Shown here piece after piece: positions 19,012 through 28,410 of a DNA stretch of 64,000 bases. This DNA is from Variovorax jilinensis. Lineage in GTDB: Bacteria > Pseudomonadota > Gammaproteobacteria > Burkholderiales > Burkholderiaceae_C. Under the pieces are notes generated by a model, which saw only the letters and a program-made list of their open reading frames with translations, made no database searches and was not told where the DNA came from. The DNA is taken from assembly GCF_030316885.1 (NCBI RefSeq), contig NZ_JASZYQ010000002.1:318001-382000 (forward strand), in the 5' to 3' direction. Numbering within the stretch: the stretch's first letter is position 1; the number at the start of each line of letters is the position of its first letter. Both the position numbers and the translations under genes were made by a program.

Positions 19012-20018
19012 CCGCGCCGGGCAGCCAGCTGGTGGACACGCTGCGCGGCAGCACGGGCAACAGCGATTTGGTGCTGATCGTCGACGACGTGCCCGACAAC
19101 CTCGCGGTGCTGCACGATGCCCTCGACGAATCCGGCTACACGGTGCTGGTCGCGACCAGCGGCGAGCAGGCGTTGCAGCGTGCGGCGCAGGCGCGCCCCG
19201 ACATCGTGCTGCTCGACGCCATGATGCCGGGCATCGACGGCTTCGAGGTGGCGCGGCGGCTCAAGGCCGATGCGGCCACGGCCCACATCCCGATCGTCTT
19301 CATGACCGGCCTGACCGAGACCGAGCACCTGGTGGCGGCGCTCGATGCCGGCGGCGTGGACTACGTCACCAAGCCCATCAAGCCCAAGGAAGTGCTGGCG
19401 CGCATGAACGTGCACCTGCAGGCGGCGCGCCGCGCGCGGCAGGATGCGCAGCAGGCGGGGCAGGCCCGCAACGCGCTCGACGCCTTCGGCTACGCGAGCA
19501 TCACGGTGCGCATGCCCGAGGGCAAGCTGATCTGGCAGACCGCGCTGGCGCGCGAGATGCTGCTGCGCTACTGCGGCACCAGCGCGCCGGTGACGCCGCC
19601 GGCAGTGCTCGAATGGCTGCGGCGCCACCTGCCCGATGCCGAGCAGCGCCAGATCGAGCCGCCGGCCCTCGCCATCGCGCAGGGCGCCAGCAGCCTGAGC
19701 CTGCGGCTGCACCAGCAGACCGGCCACGACGATGGCGGCGACGACTGGCTGATCATCATGCGCGAGGTGTCGGACACGGCCGTGATCGAGGTCATGAGCC
19801 TGAGCCTCAAGCTCACGGCGCGCGAGGCTGAGGTGCTCTACTGGGTGGTCAAGGGCAAGACCAACAAGGACATCGGCGAGATCCTCGGCAGCAGTCCGGC
19901 CACGGCCAAGAAGCATCTCGAGCGCGTCTACGTGAAGCTGGGCGTCGAGACGCGCACCGCCGCGGCCGGCGTGGCGATGAAGCGCATCCGCGAGTTGCAG
20001 CCGCAGTTCGAGATCTGA
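19008..20018 (+). CDS. LuxR/NarL-type response regulator, partner of the fusion kinase
   Basis: A 336-residue response regulator. Residues about 20-140 form a receiver (VDDVPDN, phospho-site Asp70 in LLDAMMPG, Lys in VTKPIKP). The middle (about 145-260) is a PAS-like or variable region with no clear ligand motif. Residues about 268-325 form a LuxR-type helix-turn-helix (LTAREAEVLYWVVKGKTNKDI, SPATAKKHLERVYVKLG). The ATG overlaps the kinase stop by four bases (ATGA), so they are translationally coupled. A kinase with an internal receiver plus this regulator may form a phosphorelay; the target could be the divergent urease accessory operon or transporter promoter. Confidence 0.93.
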   Translation: MTAPGSQLVDTLRGSTGNSDLVLIVDDVPDNLAVLHDALDESGYTVLVATSGEQALQRAAQARPDIVLLDAMMPGIDGFEVARRLKADAATAHIPIVFMTGLTETEHLVAALDAGGVDYVTKPIKPKEVLARMNVHLQAARRARQDAQQAGQARNALDAFGYASITVRMPEGKLIWQTALAREMLLRYCGTSAPVTPPAVLEWLRRHLPDAEQRQIEPPALAIAQGASSLSLRLHQQTGHDDGGDDWLIIMREVSDTAVIEVMSLSLKLTAREAEVLYWVVKGKTNKDIGEILGSSPATAKKHLERVYVKLGVETRTAAAGVAMKRIRELQPQFEI

Positions 20019-20072
20019 TTCGGCGCGTGCGCATCCACGGAGCTGTCACGCCGCGCTTCTAGAATCCGCCGC

Positions 20073-20741
20073 ATGTTTCGACGCCTGGCGCTCCTGCTGC
20101 TGCTTCCCTGGTGCGCATCGCAGGTCGATGCGGCCGGGCATTTCGATGTCGACGACGCCGCCACGCTCGATCCCGGCCAATGCCAGTACGAGCTCTGGGG
20201 CGGGCGTTTCGGCGCCGTGAAGGCGACCGAGTATCACCTCGGGCCCTCGTGCCGCGTCGGCCCGGTCGAGCTGGGCCTCAATCTCGATCGCGCGTCGGTG
20301 CCGGGCGAGTACGCCGTCGGCTTCGGTCCGCAGCTCAAGTGGACCTTCATGGGCGAGGCGCCCGAGTCCCGCCTGCAGGCGGCGCTTTACCTGGCCGCGA
20401 CCTGGGACGTCACGCGCGGCGGGCGTACCGGCGGGCAGTTCACCGTGCCCGTGAGCTGGCATGCGCTGGACCCGCTGTGGCTGAACCTCAATCTCGGCTA
20501 CGACTGGTCGCCCGGCAATGGCGAGCGCACCGGACGCGGCGGGCTGCAGGGCAACTGGGCCTTCAACGACACCGTGTCGCTGGTGGTCGAGCGCTTCAAG
20601 GCCTTCGACAACTGGACTTCGCGTGCCGGCCTGCGCTTCAACCTCACGCCGACGATCAGCCTGGACCTGAGCGCCGCGCGCAGCGGCCCCGACGGCGTCA
20701 GGGGCTACGCGATCGGGCTCAACCAGGTGTTCGAGCGCTAG
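20073..20741 (+). CDS. Putative outer-membrane beta-barrel protein
   Basis: Encodes 222 residues with a signal peptide (hydrophobic core about residues 5-14, cleavage near VDA-AGHFD). The mature part is rich in alternating aromatic/hydrophobic strands (YELWGGRFG, LGLNLDRAS, KWTFMGEAP, LNLNLGYDW, RAGLRFNLTPTISLDLSAA), suggesting a small eight-stranded or similar barrel. The last residues are VFER, lacking a terminal Phe. No specific channel or enzyme motif is seen. It lies 54 bases after the response regulator. Confidence 0.68.
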   Translation: MFRRLALLLLLPWCASQVDAAGHFDVDDAATLDPGQCQYELWGGRFGAVKATEYHLGPSCRVGPVELGLNLDRASVPGEYAVGFGPQLKWTFMGEAPESRLQAALYLAATWDVTRGGRTGGQFTVPVSWHALDPLWLNLNLGYDWSPGNGERTGRGGLQGNWAFNDTVSLVVERFKAFDNWTSRAGLRFNLTPTISLDLSAARSGPDGVRGYAIGLNQVFER

Positions 20742-21092
20742 TTACAGCGCGGCCTGGCGCGTGAACGAGACCTTGGGCTTGCTGTAGGCAGCCGGCACCG
20801 TGTCGCGATAGAAGGCGCGGCGATCCAGGCTCGCGAGCGGATCGTGCGACTTGGCGACTGCTTCGGCACGCACGGTGGCGCGGCTGGCGGTGGAGCTGAA
20901 GGTCTGGGCACCGGCGCTGGCACCGTCGGCATAGACGTTGCCGGCACGGGCTGCGGCGACGCCCTGGCTCCTCACTTCCGAGCGGCTGGCCGACGAGGTC
21001 AGCGCATGCACGCCGTCGTAGGTTTCGGCCTGGGCGCCGGCGGCGGCAAGCAGGGTGAGCGCGGCAGCGGCGATGATCTTCGAGGCTTTCAT
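20742..21092 (-). CDS. Small exported Ala/Ser-rich protein
   Basis: Encodes 116 residues with a classic signal peptide (MKASKIIAAAALTLLAAAGAQA, then ETYDGVHAL). The mature part contains two related segments: LTSSASRSEVRSQGVAAARAGNVYADGA and FSSTASRATVRAEAVAKSHDP, an imperfect duplication of an S-x-ASR-x-x-VR unit typical of uncharacterised DUF4148-like exported proteins in Burkholderiales. The start at 21092 has GGAAG upstream. It ends immediately after the convergent barrel-protein gene. Function unknown. Confidence 0.72.
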   Translation of the reverse strand: MKASKIIAAAALTLLAAAGAQAETYDGVHALTSSASRSEVRSQGVAAARAGNVYADGASAGAQTFSSTASRATVRAEAVAKSHDPLASLDRRAFYRDTVPAAYSKPKVSFTRQAAL

Positions 21093-21215
21093 TTCACTTC
21101 CTTCACAAGGGTTGGTTGGTGAATGGAAGTTTGGACCGCGCTGCGCAGTCGCAACCACGGTGTTTGGAACCGCGGCGTTAGCAGGCTGGAAACAATCGCT
21201 GCGACGCGGCCGCGC

Positions 21216-22934
21216 TCAGAGTTCGGCGCCCTCGACCAGGAAGCGCACCCGCCGCACGCCCTGCCATTCGTCGGCATCGAGCCGCCAGGCCAGCACCACC
21301 TTCGGCGGCAGCGGATCGGTGTGTCCAAACCAGATGCCGTCCACCGGCTTGCCGCGGTGCCTGAGCTTGAGTGCCAGGTGCTTCTCGCCGACCAGGCGCT
21401 GCGACACCACCTCGACCTCCTCGCTGAAGGTCGGCGGGGCGAAGCCCTGGCCCCAGACCTCGCGGTGCAGCGTGTCGACCAGGTCGACGCGCAGGTACTC
21501 GGGCGCCAGTGGCCCGTCGGTGTCGAGCCGGCGCGTGAGCGTGGCGGCATCGAGCCACTCCTGCGCCACCTGCGCGAGCGCCTGCTCGAAGACCGGGAAC
21601 TGGTCGCGCGCGACGGTGCAGCCCGCCGCCATCGCATGGCCGCCGAAGCGCAGCAGCACGCCCGGATGCCGCTTGGCGACCAGGTCCAGCGCATCGCGCA
21701 GATGGAAGCCAGGGATCGAGCGGCCCGAGCCCTTGAGCTCGTGCGACCTGCCGTCGGCGGCACTGGCCGCAAAGACGAAGGTCGGCCGGTGGAAGCGTTC
21801 CTTGATGCGCGAGGCCACGATGCCGACCACGCCTTCGTGGAAGTCGGCGCCGAAGACGCTGATCGCGGCCGGCGGGGCGGCGTGTTCGTCGAACAGCGTC
21901 TCGGCCAGCGCCAGCGCCGCCTCGCGCATGCCGCCCTCGATGTCGCGCCGCTCGCGATTGATGCCGTCGAGCGTGCGCGCGAGTTCCTCGGCGCGCCCGG
22001 CGTCGTCGGTCAGCAGGCATTCGATGCCGAGCGTCATGTCCGACAGGCGGCCCGCGGCATTGATGCGCGGACCCAGCGCGAAGCCGAAATCGAAGGTGGT
22101 TGCCGCGGACGCGTTGCGGCCGGCCGCCTTGAACAGCGCCGCGATGCCCGCGGGCATGGCACCGGCCCTGATGCGGCGCAGCCCCTGCGCCACCAGCCGA
22201 CGGTTGTTGGCGTCGAGCCGCACCACATCGGCCACCGTGCCGAGCGCCACCAGCGGCAGCAGCGCATCGAGCTTGGGCTGGTTGGTGCTGTCGAACACGC
22301 CGCGCCGGCGCAGCTCGCCGCGCAGCGCCAGCAGCACGTAGAACATCACGCCGACGCCCGCGATGCTCTTGCTGTCGAAATCGCAGCCGGGCTGATTGGG
22401 GTTGACGAGCACGTCCGCCGCGGGCAGCTCGGGGCCGGGCAGGTGATGGTCGGTCACCAGCACTGCGAGGCCGCGCGCCCTGGCGGCGGCGACGCCCTCG
22501 ACGCTGGCAATGCCGTTGTCCACCGTGATCAGCAGGTCGGCGCCCTTGTCAGCGACGCGCTCGGCGATCGGCGGCGTGAGGCCGTAGCCGTCGACCACGC
22601 GGTCGGGCACCAGGTAGTCGACATGGCGCGCGCCGAGCAGCCTCAGCCCGCGCACCGCGACCGCGCAGGCGGTGGCACCGTCGCAGTCGTAGTCGGCCAC
22701 GATGCACAGGCGCCGGTGATCGCGGATGGCGTCGGCCAGCAGCACGGCGGCCTCGCGCGTGCCGCGCAGCGTATCGGGCGGCAGCAGCAGCGCCAGGCCA
22801 TCGTCGAGCTCGGCCTTGGCCAGCACGCCGCGGGCGGCATAGAGCCGTGCGAGCAGCGGGTGCACGCCGGCCTGCTCGAGGGCCCAGGCGCTGCGCGGCG
22901 GAATCTCCCGGGCCAGGATCTTCATCGTGCTCAT
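21216..22934 (-). CDS. recJ: Single-stranded-DNA exonuclease RecJ
   Basis: A 572-residue DHH-superfamily 5'-to-3' exonuclease used in recombination and mismatch/base-excision repair. Motifs: DYDCDG (81-86), TVDNG (137-141), DHH (162-164), FGFALGPRINAAGRL, and the DHHA1 motif GGHAMAAG. A C-terminal OB-fold region follows. The start at 22934 (MSTMKILAREIPPRS) overlaps the stop of the upstream phosphoglycerate-mutase-like gene by four bases, so the two are coupled. An internal ATG nine bases later is an alternative. Confident by motif set. Confidence 0.96.
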   Translation of the reverse strand: MSTMKILAREIPPRSAWALEQAGVHPLLARLYAARGVLAKAELDDGLALLLPPDTLRGTREAAVLLADAIRDHRRLCIVADYDCDGATACAVAVRGLRLLGARHVDYLVPDRVVDGYGLTPPIAERVADKGADLLITVDNGIASVEGVAAARARGLAVLVTDHHLPGPELPAADVLVNPNQPGCDFDSKSIAGVGVMFYVLLALRGELRRRGVFDSTNQPKLDALLPLVALGTVADVVRLDANNRRLVAQGLRRIRAGAMPAGIAALFKAAGRNASAATTFDFGFALGPRINAAGRLSDMTLGIECLLTDDAGRAEELARTLDGINRERRDIEGGMREAALALAETLFDEHAAPPAAISVFGADFHEGVVGIVASRIKERFHRPTFVFAASAADGRSHELKGSGRSIPGFHLRDALDLVAKRHPGVLLRFGGHAMAAGCTVARDQFPVFEQALAQVAQEWLDAATLTRRLDTDGPLAPEYLRVDLVDTLHREVWGQGFAPPTFSEEVEVVSQRLVGEKHLALKLRHRGKPVDGIWFGHTDPLPPKVVLAWRLDADEWQGVRRVRFLVEGAEL

Positions 22935-23899
22935 AGCGACTCCAGCACGGGCGCCAGTGCCGGCCGCCGGAACAGGCTGCGGGCCCACCCTGCGAAGCCG
23001 CGTGGCCGCAGTTCGTAGCGCCGCGCGACGCGATCGCCGCAGAGCGTGAGTGCGACCGTCTCGCCGCGCGTGGCGGCCGCCAGCAGTTCGGCCACCGGGC
23101 CGGCGTCGAGCGCCTGCCATGCTGAGGCCCAGGCTGCGCCATCGTCGCGCAGCGCCGGGCTGCGAAGGGCGTCCGCCACCACCGGCGGCGCGGCGCTCGG
23201 CACGAAGGCCACGGGCAGGCTGCCGGTGCCGCTCAACCAGAAGGAATTGATGGGCGGAACGCCGCGTGCGGTGCGTTCGTCGTTCACGCGCTCGGTGTAG
23301 AGCAGCATCTGCATCTCGTTCTGCAGCCGCCGCAGAGGCCGACCGGCCTCGGACAGCGGCGACCATTGCGAGATCGGGTAGCCCACCGCGCGGTCGATGG
23401 ATGCGGTCGGCAGCTGGTCGAAGATCGCGCCCTGGACCACCCAGCGCCCCGGCGTGGCGGATTCATGCAGGGCGATCCCGTCCTCCTCGAAGAAGGGTCG
23501 CGCAGCGGCCAGCAGGGCAGCGGATTCGGCGGCGTCGATGCGGATATCGCCGGGGTCGCCGAGCATCACGTCGTCGATGCCGACCTGCCAGTGGCACAGG
23601 GTCGCGGTGCCCCAGGGCTGGCCGGCCTCGGTGGCCGGGAGGCCGGCCGCACGCGCCTCCATCGCGGCCCAGGGGATGCAGCCGTCGGCCGAAGCGATGC
23701 CCAGCGCCTCGGCCAGGGCCCGTTCGTGCGGCGGCGACAGCGTGGCCTCGTCGCCGATGTCCTCGTGCACCGGCGTCAGCCGGGCCAGCAGCGCCTCGAG
23801 CTTCGGCAGCCGCAGGCCGGCCACTGCCGCGCGGCAGCCGGGCGTGCCCCGGCCGGCAAAAGGAACGATCAAGTGGCGGGCGATGGCGGAGGCGGGCAT
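22931..23899 (-). CDS. Phosphoglycerate-mutase-like (COG4255-type) regulatory protein
   Basis: A 322-residue protein matching the uncharacterised family annotated in Burkholderiales as a cofactor-independent phosphoglycerate-mutase-like regulator. It begins MPASAIARHLIVPFAGRGTPG and contains TLCHWQVGIDDVMLGDPGDI, RRLQNEMQMLLYTERVNDERTARG and INSFWLSGTGSLP. I do not see the metal-binding aspartate/histidine motifs of true iPGM, so mutase activity is doubtful. It is co-transcribed with recJ by a four-base overlap and is divergent from lolC with 35 bases between starts. Function unknown. Confidence 0.75.
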   Translation of the reverse strand: MPASAIARHLIVPFAGRGTPGCRAAVAGLRLPKLEALLARLTPVHEDIGDEATLSPPHERALAEALGIASADGCIPWAAMEARAAGLPATEAGQPWGTATLCHWQVGIDDVMLGDPGDIRIDAAESAALLAAARPFFEEDGIALHESATPGRWVVQGAIFDQLPTASIDRAVGYPISQWSPLSEAGRPLRRLQNEMQMLLYTERVNDERTARGVPPINSFWLSGTGSLPVAFVPSAAPPVVADALRSPALRDDGAAWASAWQALDAGPVAELLAAATRGETVALTLCGDRVARRYELRPRGFAGWARSLFRRPALAPVLESL

Positions 23900-23934
23900 G
23901 GGCCTATTGTCCGGGATGCCACAATTCCGCCCTT

Positions 23935-25191
23935 ATGCCCCTTCCCTATGAACTGCAACTCGGCTGGCGTTACACCCGTGCCGGCCGGGCCACGCGGCGC
24001 AACGGCTTCATCTCCTTCATCTCGGGCGTGTCGATGTTCGGCATCGCGCTCGGCGTCGCCGCGCTGATCATCGTGCTGAGCGTGATGAACGGCTTCCAGA
24101 AGGAAGTCACCGACCGCATGCTCGGCGTCATCTCCCACATCGAGATCTTCTCGCGCGACGGCCAGGCGCTCGGCGACATCGACGCCATCATGGCGGCGGC
24201 GCGCAAGAACCCCGAGGTGATAGGCGTCGCGCCCTTCGTCACCTCGCAGGCGCTGCTCGCGCGCGGCGAGGACATGAAGGGCGCATTGATTCGCGGCATC
24301 GACCCGAAGCTCGAGCCGCAGGTGACGGACATCTCGACCACCGCGCAGCAGGGGGCGCTCGACAAGCTGGTGCCGGGCGAGTTCGGCATCGTGCTGGGCG
24401 TGGAGCTGGCGCGCTCGATGTACGTGCGCGTCGGCGACCAGGTCACGCTGGTGGCTCCGGGCGGCCAGGTCACGCCGGCCGGCGTGATGCCGCGCTTCAA
24501 GCCCTTCACCGTGGTCGGCACCTTCGACTCGGGCCACTACGAGTACGACTCGGCGCTCGCCATGGTCCACGAGCAGGACGCCGCCCGCGTGTTCCGCCTC
24601 GAAGGCCCGACCGGCGTGCGGCTCAAGCTCAAGGACCTGCACCAGGCCCGCCAGGTGGCCGACCAGCTCGCGGCCACGCTGCCCGGCGAGTTCCTGATCC
24701 GCGACTGGACCCGTGCCAACAAGACCTGGTTCGCCGCGGTGCAGGTCGAGAAACGCATGATGTTCATCATCCTCACGCTGATCGTCGCGGTGGCGGCGTT
24801 CAACCTGGTGTCGACGCTGGTCATGACCGTCACCGACAAGCGCGCCGACATCGCGATCCTGCGCACGCTGGGCTCGAGCCCGAAGAGCATCATGGGCATC
24901 TTCGTGGTGCAGGGCGCCATGGTGGGCGTGATCGGCACGCTGGCCGGTCTGCTGCTCGGCCTCGGCATCGCCTACAACATCGACGTCATCGTGCCGGCGC
25001 TGGAGCGCCTGTTCCATGCCAGCTTCCTGCCCAAGGACATCTACCTGATCAGCAAGATGCCGAGCGATCCGCAGCGTGCCGACATCATGCCGATCACCAT
25101 CATCTCGCTGGTGCTGGCCTTCGTGGCCACGCTCTATCCGAGCTGGCGCGCGAGCCGCGTCAACCCCGCGGAGGCGCTGCGCTATGAGTGA
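23935..25191 (+). CDS. Lipoprotein-release permease LolC/E (LolF-type)
   Basis: A 418-residue inner-membrane permease of the LolCDE complex, which extracts outer-membrane lipoproteins and passes them to LolA. It has an N-terminal helix (about residues 25-48, [19 protein letters not shown]), a large periplasmic domain, then three helices (about 275-300, 320-345, 375-400), ending with [14 protein letters not shown], the MacB/FtsX-type motif. The ATG at 23935 is chosen because the family N-terminus begins [15 protein letters not shown]. Only one LolC/E-type gene is present before lolD, so it may work as a homodimer (LolDF arrangement) unless another copy lies elsewhere. Confidence 0.92.
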   Translation: MPLPYELQLGWRYTRAGRATRRNGFISFISGVSMFGIALGVAALIIVLSVMNGFQKEVTDRMLGVISHIEIFSRDGQALGDIDAIMAAARKNPEVIGVAPFVTSQALLARGEDMKGALIRGIDPKLEPQVTDISTTAQQGALDKLVPGEFGIVLGVELARSMYVRVGDQVTLVAPGGQVTPAGVMPRFKPFTVVGTFDSGHYEYDSALAMVHEQDAARVFRLEGPTGVRLKLKDLHQARQVADQLAATLPGEFLIRDWTRANKTWFAAVQVEKRMMFIILTLIVAVAAFNLVSTLVMTVTDKRADIAILRTLGSSPKSIMGIFVVQGAMVGVIGTLAGLLLGLGIAYNIDVIVPALERLFHASFLPKDIYLISKMPSDPQRADIMPITIISLVLAFVATLYPSWRASRVNPAEALRYE

Positions 25192-25861
25192 GGTGGTGCT
25201 GAAGGTAAGAGGCCTGGCCAAGCGCTTCCACGAAGGGCGCATCGACCTCACGGTGCTGCATGGCGTCGACCTCGACGTGCACGCGGGCGAGACGCTGGCG
25301 ATCGTCGGCGCCTCGGGCTCGGGCAAGAGCACGCTGCTGCATCTGATGGGCGGCCTCGATGCGCCGACCGCGGGCAGCGTCGAGCTGCACGGCAAGAACA
25401 TCGCGCACGTGGACGCGGCCGAGCAGGGGCGCCTGCGCAACCGGCATCTGGGCTTCGTCTACCAGTTCCACCACCTGCTGCCGGAGTTCAGCGCACTCGA
25501 CAACGTCGCGATGCCGCTCAAGATCCGGCGCCTGCCGCCGCCCGAATCGGCGGCCGCCGCAGCCGCGATGCTGCAGTCCGTGGGCCTCGGCGAGCGCGTG
25601 CAGCACCGTCCGGCCGAGCTGTCGGGCGGGGAGCGCCAGCGCGTGGCGATCGCGCGCGCCCTCGTGACCCAGCCCGACTGCGTGCTGGCCGACGAGCCCA
25701 CCGGCAACCTCGACCGCACCACCGCGGATGGTGTCTTCGCGCTGATGCTGCAGCTCGCGCGCGACCGCGGCACCGCCTTCGTGATGGTCACGCACGACGA
25801 GAGCCTGGCTGCACGCTGCGACCGGGTGCTGCGGCTGACGGCGGGACGACTGGCGGACTGA
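25184..25861 (+). CDS. lolD: Lipoprotein-release ATPase LolD
   Basis: A 225-residue ABC ATPase that powers lipoprotein release. Motifs: Walker [10 protein letters not shown] (about residues 41-49), Q-loop [15 protein letters not shown], signature LSGGERQR, Walker [13 protein letters not shown], and the switch His in VMVTHDESL. The start at 25184 lies within the end of the lolC/E gene (eight-base overlap), indicating translational coupling. Walker A variant and ending match LolD rather than MacB. Confident. Confidence 0.95.
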   Translation: MSEVVLKVRGLAKRFHEGRIDLTVLHGVDLDVHAGETLAIVGASGSGKSTLLHLMGGLDAPTAGSVELHGKNIAHVDAAEQGRLRNRHLGFVYQFHHLLPEFSALDNVAMPLKIRRLPPPESAAAAAAMLQSVGLGERVQHRPAELSGGERQRVAIARALVTQPDCVLADEPTGNLDRTTADGVFALMLQLARDRGTAFVMVTHDESLAARCDRVLRLTAGRLAD

Positions 25862-25913
25862 TCCACTGCCCGCGTCCCTGCGTACACCGGGGATTGGTCA
25901 CCGGAGTCGGGCG

Positions 25914-26465
25914 ATGAATCGATGGATGCGGATTGCGGTCGCGTCGCTGGGCGCGCTCGCGCTGGGAGCCGGGATCGCCGGCTGCGCGCATGCGCCGCCG
26001 ACGATCGCGCCGGTTGCCGAGGTCGACCTCGAGCGCTTCATGGGCGACTGGTACGTGATCGGGAACATCCCGACCCGGCTGGAGCGGGAGGCCTTCAACG
26101 CGCGCGAATCGTATGTGCTCGATGCGGATGGCGCCATCCGCACCACCTTCGAATACCGGGACGGCAGCTTCGAGGCACCCGTCAAGACCCTGCATCCGGT
26201 CGGGCGCGTGCGGCCCGGCACGCGCAACGCCGTGTGGGGCATGCAGTTCGTCTGGCCGATCGAGGCCGAATACGTCATCGTCGATCTCGATCCGGCCTAC
26301 CGGCTCACGATCATCGGTCGCAGCCAGCGCGACTACGCGTGGATCATGGCGCGAACGCCGCGGATTGCGGACAGTGACTATGCAGCCGCGGTGCAGCGGC
26401 TGAAGGCGCTCGGCTATTCGACGGAGGGGCTGCGCCGCGTGCCGCAGCGGTGGCCCGACCGCTGA
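25914..26465 (+). CDS. Bacterial lipocalin (Blc-type) lipoprotein
   Basis: A 183-residue lipoprotein with lipobox IAGC (Cys24), targeting the outer membrane. The lipocalin fold begins after the linker with the GDWY motif (about residues 43-46, the GxW family hallmark) and contains DADGAIRTTFEYRDGSF, then YVIVDLDP, strands of the beta-barrel. Bacterial lipocalins bind lipids such as lysophospholipids. The gene follows lolD by 53 bases and may share its transcript. Convergent with the small gene at 26714. Confidence 0.9.
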   Translation: MNRWMRIAVASLGALALGAGIAGCAHAPPTIAPVAEVDLERFMGDWYVIGNIPTRLEREAFNARESYVLDADGAIRTTFEYRDGSFEAPVKTLHPVGRVRPGTRNAVWGMQFVWPIEAEYVIVDLDPAYRLTIIGRSQRDYAWIMARTPRIADSDYAAAVQRLKALGYSTEGLRRVPQRWPDR

Positions 26466-26486
26466 GCGGGCGGGCGCACGCAGGCG

Positions 26487-26714
26487 CTACGGCGAGCGAT
26501 GCAGCCGCGGCGCCGCCAGTGCGTCGATGTTGTCGGCGATCGCGACGTCGACGTCGCGCCAGCGCCCGGTGAGCTTCGCCGAGGCCAGCGCGGCCTGCAG
26601 CAGCCGCAGCTCCTTGGCGCCGGGCGCCACCTTGATCTGCGCGATCGCGGCCGTGCTGTTGCCGGTGCGCAGCAGCGCGACCATCTTGTCGACCCATTCG
26701 TTGGTTCTGGCCAT
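26487..26714 (-). CDS. Small protein at the end of the aspartate operon
   Basis: Encodes 75 residues, starting MARTNEWVDKMVALLR. It is largely helical by eye, soluble, and has no signal peptide. It lies 8 bases after the aspartate 4-decarboxylase stop on the same strand, so it is almost certainly co-transcribed, and it converges with the lipocalin gene. No family is recognised; it might be an accessory or regulatory factor. Confidence 0.6.
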   Translation of the reverse strand: MARTNEWVDKMVALLRTGNSTAAIAQIKVAPGAKELRLLQAALASAKLTGRWRDVDVAIADNIDALAAPRLHRSP

Positions 26715-26722
26715 GGGCGGGA

Positions 26723-28366
26723 CTACTTCCTGCCCTTCTTCACCGCCTTGGGCTTGGAAGCCTTGCCCGCATTTGCCGTGCCGCCGGTCTCCTTCTGGAA
26801 GCGCTCGAAGTACTCCGACGCCATGCCGCGGATCGACTTGCCGATGTTGGCGTAGTCGTACTCGTTGAGGTTCGCGAGCGAGACGCGGCCCGAGGCGTGC
26901 GTGCCGCCGAAACCGCGGCCCGGCAGCAGCACGATGCTGGTTTCCTCCGCGAGGCGGAACAGTGCCTCGTTGGGCTTGAGCTGCGTCAGCAGCCACTTGG
27001 CGAAGGCCGGCCCGTGCATCTGGGTCGCGATCTCCTCCATGTCGAGCAGGTGGTAGTAGCGCACCGAATTCGGGTCGACCACCATCGGCAGGCCCAGCGC
27101 ACGGTAGAGCGCCTCCTTGCGGCGCAGCACGATGCGCTTCATGGCGGCCTTGTAGGCCTGCGGTTCGTCCATCAGCGAGAACAGCGAGAACATCACCATC
27201 TGCGCCTGCACCGGCGTCGACAGGCCGGCCGTGTGGTTGAGCGCCACGGTGCGGCTGTCGGCCACCAGCCGGTCGATGAACTTGAGCTTGCGCGGCTCGG
27301 TGGTGATCGAGCTGTAGCGTTCGTCGAGTTCCTTGCGCCTGGCTTCGGGCAGCGCCGCGATCTTGCGGTCGAGGATGTTGTCCTCGTGCGTCGCCACCAC
27401 GCCCATGCGCCAGCCCGTGGCACCGAAGTACTTCGAGAACGAATAGACCAGGATCGTGTTGTGCGGGCAGATGGCGAACAGCGAGACGAAGTTGTCCGCG
27501 AAGGTGCCGTAGACGTCGTCCGTGAGGATGATCAGGTCGGGCCGCTGCTTCACGATCTCGGCGATGTTCGCCAGCACCTCGTCGCTCATCTTGACCGAGG
27601 GCGGATTGCTCGGATTGCAGAGGAAGAAGGCCTTGACCTTCGGGTCGAGCAGCTTCTGCAGTTCCTTCTTGGTGTACTGCCAGTTGTTCTCGGGCTCGGC
27701 GTCGATGTTGAGCTCGAGCAGCTGGTAGTCATTGAGATGCGGGATCTCGATGTAGGGCGTGAAGATCGGCATGCCGAGCGCGATCGTGTCGCCGGCTTCG
27801 ATCAGGTGGTTCTCGCGCAGGCTGTTGAACAGGTAGGTCATGGCCGCGGTGCCGCCTTCGACCGCATACATGTCGAACTTGCCCACGAAGGGATGGGTGC
27901 CGATCATCTCGCGGTGGATGTACTGGCCCACGATGATCTCCGACAGTCGCAGCATGCGGTCGGGCACCGGGTAGTTGCAGCCCAGGATGGCCTCGCACAT
28001 CTCGTAGATGAAGTCGCCGGCCGACAGGCCGAGCTGGTCGCGCACGTACGAGACCGCGGACTCGATGAAGCGCACGCCGGGCACGCCGCGGTTCGTCTGC
28101 GTGAAGATCTCGAAGCGCGCCTCGATGCCTTCGCGCTGCGGGAAGCCGCCGACGTCGTCCATGTAGACATAGGAACGCTCGGATTCGCTCATGGCGAACA
28201 GGCCGAACTGGAAGAAGCCGTGGCGTGGCGTCGTGGCCAGGAAGTTCGGATTGCCGCGGCCCGCGTTCAGCATCAGGCGATCGCTCTCGCTGGCGACCTT
28301 GATCAGGGCATCCTTGAGTTCGAAGGGGCTCAGGTTGCCAAGCTTTTCGACGTCGCTGAATTCCAT
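26723..28366 (-). CDS. asdA: Bifunctional aspartate transaminase / aspartate 4-decarboxylase
   Basis: A 547-residue PLP enzyme (fold type I) converting L-aspartate to L-alanine and CO2. The PLP lysine is Lys312 in SFSKYFGATGWRMG; the N-terminus has NAGRGNPNF, and LPGRGFGGTHASGRVSLANLNEYDY is typical of the AsdA family. The C-terminus has a lysine-rich extension (about residues 520-547). Length matches the known enzyme. It is the third gene of a minus-strand operon after two aspT genes, and together they should form an aspartate-alanine exchange/decarboxylation cycle. Confident. Confidence 0.95.
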   Translation of the reverse strand: MEFSDVEKLGNLSPFELKDALIKVASESDRLMLNAGRGNPNFLATTPRHGFFQFGLFAMSESERSYVYMDDVGGFPQREGIEARFEIFTQTNRGVPGVRFIESAVSYVRDQLGLSAGDFIYEMCEAILGCNYPVPDRMLRLSEIIVGQYIHREMIGTHPFVGKFDMYAVEGGTAAMTYLFNSLRENHLIEAGDTIALGMPIFTPYIEIPHLNDYQLLELNIDAEPENNWQYTKKELQKLLDPKVKAFFLCNPSNPPSVKMSDEVLANIAEIVKQRPDLIILTDDVYGTFADNFVSLFAICPHNTILVYSFSKYFGATGWRMGVVATHEDNILDRKIAALPEARRKELDERYSSITTEPRKLKFIDRLVADSRTVALNHTAGLSTPVQAQMVMFSLFSLMDEPQAYKAAMKRIVLRRKEALYRALGLPMVVDPNSVRYYHLLDMEEIATQMHGPAFAKWLLTQLKPNEALFRLAEETSIVLLPGRGFGGTHASGRVSLANLNEYDYANIGKSIRGMASEYFERFQKETGGTANAGKASKPKAVKKGRK

Positions 28367-28410
28367 TGTTGTTTCCTTTGGGATCGAGATTGAAGGGATG
28401 GCACGCCTGC

